NCBI GenBank assembly: GCA_000997405.1
Contig: LCBU01000032.1
Coordinates: 1 to 6,347 of the forward strand
DNA from: Candidatus Woesebacteria bacterium GW2011_GWA1_41_7
GTDB taxonomy: Bacteria; Patescibacteriota; Microgenomatia; UBA8517
Length of the DNA stretch: 6,347 bases
Reading direction: 5' to 3'
Below the pieces are notes generated by a model. The model did not search any database and was not told the DNA's origin. It saw only the letters and a program-made list of their open reading frames with translations. This document shows positions 5,141 through 6,347 of this stretch, one piece after another; the first letter of the stretch is position 1; each line of letters starts with the position of its first letter. Position numbers and translations under genes: made by a program.

Positions 5141-6046
5141 ATGCAAAGAGGACCTGTTACACCAAAAGGATTCGGCGATATTATGCCCGATGAAGCCACA
5201 AGAAGGCGTTTAATGGTAAACGCAATTGTTCCTATTCTCGAAAAATATGGCTTTTCCCCCATTGAAACACCTACCGTCGAATTTGCCGATACACTTTTAG
5301 GTAAATACGGCGAGGATGAAAAACTTATTTATACTTTTGAGGATAAAGGTGGAAGAAAACTTGCCCTACGCTACGATCTAACAGTTCCCCTGGCGAGATT
5401 TGTGGCAAACAATCTCGGACTCTTGGGACCCACTTTTTCAAGATATCAGATAGGACAGGTGTTTCGTGGCGAAAATCCCCAAAAAGGAAGAAGGCGCGAA
5501 TTTACACAATTTGATTTTGACACTATTGGCATGGATGATATATCTGAGGATGTCAAAGTAATGTCAGCTGCCATAGAAGGCGCACGCGCCATCGGACTTA
5601 CCAAGGCTATTTTACAAATAAACGATCGTGAACTTTTTGACAAGGCTGGTTTTCCTAAAGAAGCAATCGTCACAATCGACAAAATAGACAAAATCGGGAG
5701 AGACGAGGTTATTAAGCTCCTAAAAGAAATTAATCTCGATGATGCGGAGGTAATGTTTGCGGAACTGGAAAATTCCAAAAAGACAGAAAGACTTACAAAG
5801 ATTTTTGAGGATCTAAAAGCCAAAGGCTTCAAGGAAGGCGAGGATTTTTCTTTTAACCCATTTTTGGCCAGAGGTCTAAACTATTACACATCTACCATAT
5901 TTGAACTTAAGCTTGACAGTACCTCGGGAGGACTTTCGATTGGTGGAGGCGGACGCTATGACAACTTGATAGGAATGTTCGCAGGAAGAAACATTCCCGC
6001 AGTAGGATTCTCATTTGGAATTGACCGTATTATCGACCTTATTTAA
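5141..6046 (+). CDS. hisS: histidyl-tRNA synthetase catalytic core, no anticodon-binding domain
   Basis: 301 residues from the chosen ATG. It attaches histidine to tRNA-His using ATP. The class II core is complete: the N-terminal TPKGFGDIMPDEA (7-19); motif 1 region to IETPTVEFAD (41-50); LRYDLTVPLARF (76-87); motif 2 FRGENPQKGRRREFTQFDF (108-126, Arg109); the histidine-binding RGLNYYT (244-250); GGGGRYD (268-274); and motif 3 AVGFSFGIDRI (287-297). The LRYDLTVP and RYQIGQVFRG forms resemble archaeal/eukaryotic-type HisRS rather than the E. coli type. The protein stops immediately after motif 3, lacking the ~90-100-residue C-terminal domain that binds the anticodon. HisZ, the regulatory paralogue, also lacks that domain, but the intact histidine and ATP motifs and the absence of his biosynthesis genes nearby favour HisRS. 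An upstream in-frame ATG (5093) lies inside the terminator stem, so the ATG at 5141 is preferred. Confidence 0.85.
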   Translation: MQRGPVTPKGFGDIMPDEATRRRLMVNAIVPILEKYGFSPIETPTVEFADTLLGKYGEDEKLIYTFEDKGGRKLALRYDLTVPLARFVANNLGLLGPTFSRYQIGQVFRGENPQKGRRREFTQFDFDTIGMDDISEDVKVMSAAIEGARAIGLTKAILQINDRELFDKAGFPKEAIVTIDKIDKIGRDEVIKLLKEINLDDAEVMFAELENSKKTERLTKIFEDLKAKGFKEGEDFSFNPFLARGLNYYTSTIFELKLDSTSGGLSIGGGGRYDNLIGMFAGRNIPAVGFSFGIDRIIDLI

Positions 6047-6055
6047 TATCCCCGA

Positions 6056-6084
6056 TTGTAAATTACTAATTATTAATCAATAAT
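6056..6084 (+). promoter_or_regulatory. candidate promoter of the transporter gene
   Basis: TTGTAA (6056-6061), a 17-base spacer, AATAAT (6079-6084), then five bases to the ATG at 6090. The boxes match consensus at four and five of six positions. The spacer region is very AT-rich, so chance matches are likely and support is modest. Confidence 0.35.
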
Positions 6085-6089
6085 TAAGT

Positions 6090-6347
6090 ATGAGTCCTCT
6101 TAGAAAGCGTGCCTACCTTGAACTGCTTGTTGTTGCCATTATTTGGGGGTGTGCATCCCCTGTCATCAAATACACGCTTGGTGGTTTTTCTCCGGCAATT
6201 TTTTTGACTTACAGGTTTTTCATTTCGACTGTTATTGCCGTAATTATTTTCTTTCTTGTTAAAGTGAAAATTCCCAAAAATCCTAAAACCATGGGGATAA
6301 TCCTTATTAACGGCTTCTTGCTTTCAACGGTTTCTTTGGGTCTTCTT
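6090..6347 (+). CDS. EamA/DMT-family transporter, N-terminal part (runs off window)
   Basis: An open frame of 86 codons from ATG to the window edge with no stop. The first membrane segment ELLVVAIIWGCASPVIKYTL (11-30) with the W-G and the following GGFSPAIFLTYRF (31-43) match the start of EamA-domain drug/metabolite transporters (compare the general 'WG...K..L...P....RF' pattern). Two further membrane segments are visible at ~36-57 and ~68-86. Full members have about ten segments and ~300 residues, so most of the gene lies beyond the window. The substrate cannot be predicted. It starts 43 bases after the hisS stop on the same strand and has no Shine-Dalgarno. Confidence 0.82.
   Translation, partial: MSPLRKRAYLELLVVAIIWGCASPVIKYTLGGFSPAIFLTYRFFISTVIAVIIFFLVKVKIPKNPKTMGIILINGFLLSTVSLGLL

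Noticed and set aside
5446..5832. 128-residue minus-strand open frame inside hisS
   Set aside because: It is antisense to strongly conserved HisRS motifs; the serine-rich translation is typical of a shadow frame.

Overview
This AT-rich window looks like a chromosomal segment of a bacterium with a small, compact genome. The best guess is a Candidate Phyla Radiation (Patescibacteria, possibly Microgenomates-like) organism. That is an inference from short spacers, the lack of Shine-Dalgarno sequences, a tRNA with no encoded CCA, a signal-anchored protein with two DUF5666-like units, and a minimal HisRS. No taxonomic marker gene is present to settle it.

Layout. Positions 52-1058 (minus) hold a two-gene unit: a predicted polytopic membrane protein followed, with an ATGA overlap, by a DksA/TraR-type C4 zinc-finger protein. 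A very short divergent promoter region (about 1048-1076) separates it from a plus-strand membrane-associated putative metal-dependent hydrolase (1087-1548). A tRNA-Leu(CAA) gene follows (1586-1671). Next comes a 152-bp spacer carrying partial copies of the 3' ends of both flanking genes. Then, on the minus strand, lie replicative helicase dnaB (1824-3152) and, upstream of it, a UPF0173-like metallo-beta-lactamase-fold hydrolase (3228-3881). A second divergent promoter region leads to a plus-strand signal-anchored surface protein (3987-5006). It is followed by a near-consensus promoter, a strong hairpin with a T tract, then a histidyl-tRNA synthetase catalytic core (5141-6046) and the start of an EamA/DMT-type transporter that runs off the window (6090 onward).

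The genes do not form one pathway. They are housekeeping functions (replication, tRNA charging, transcriptional control) mixed with envelope genes. Two points unite the window. First, most predicted starts have a -10-like box only 5-10 bases before the start codon and no Shine-Dalgarno, so most mRNAs are probably leaderless or nearly so. Second, the HisRS looks archaeal/eukaryotic in its motifs and ends right after motif 3, with no anticodon-binding domain. I saw no CRISPR array, transposase, integrase or defence system.
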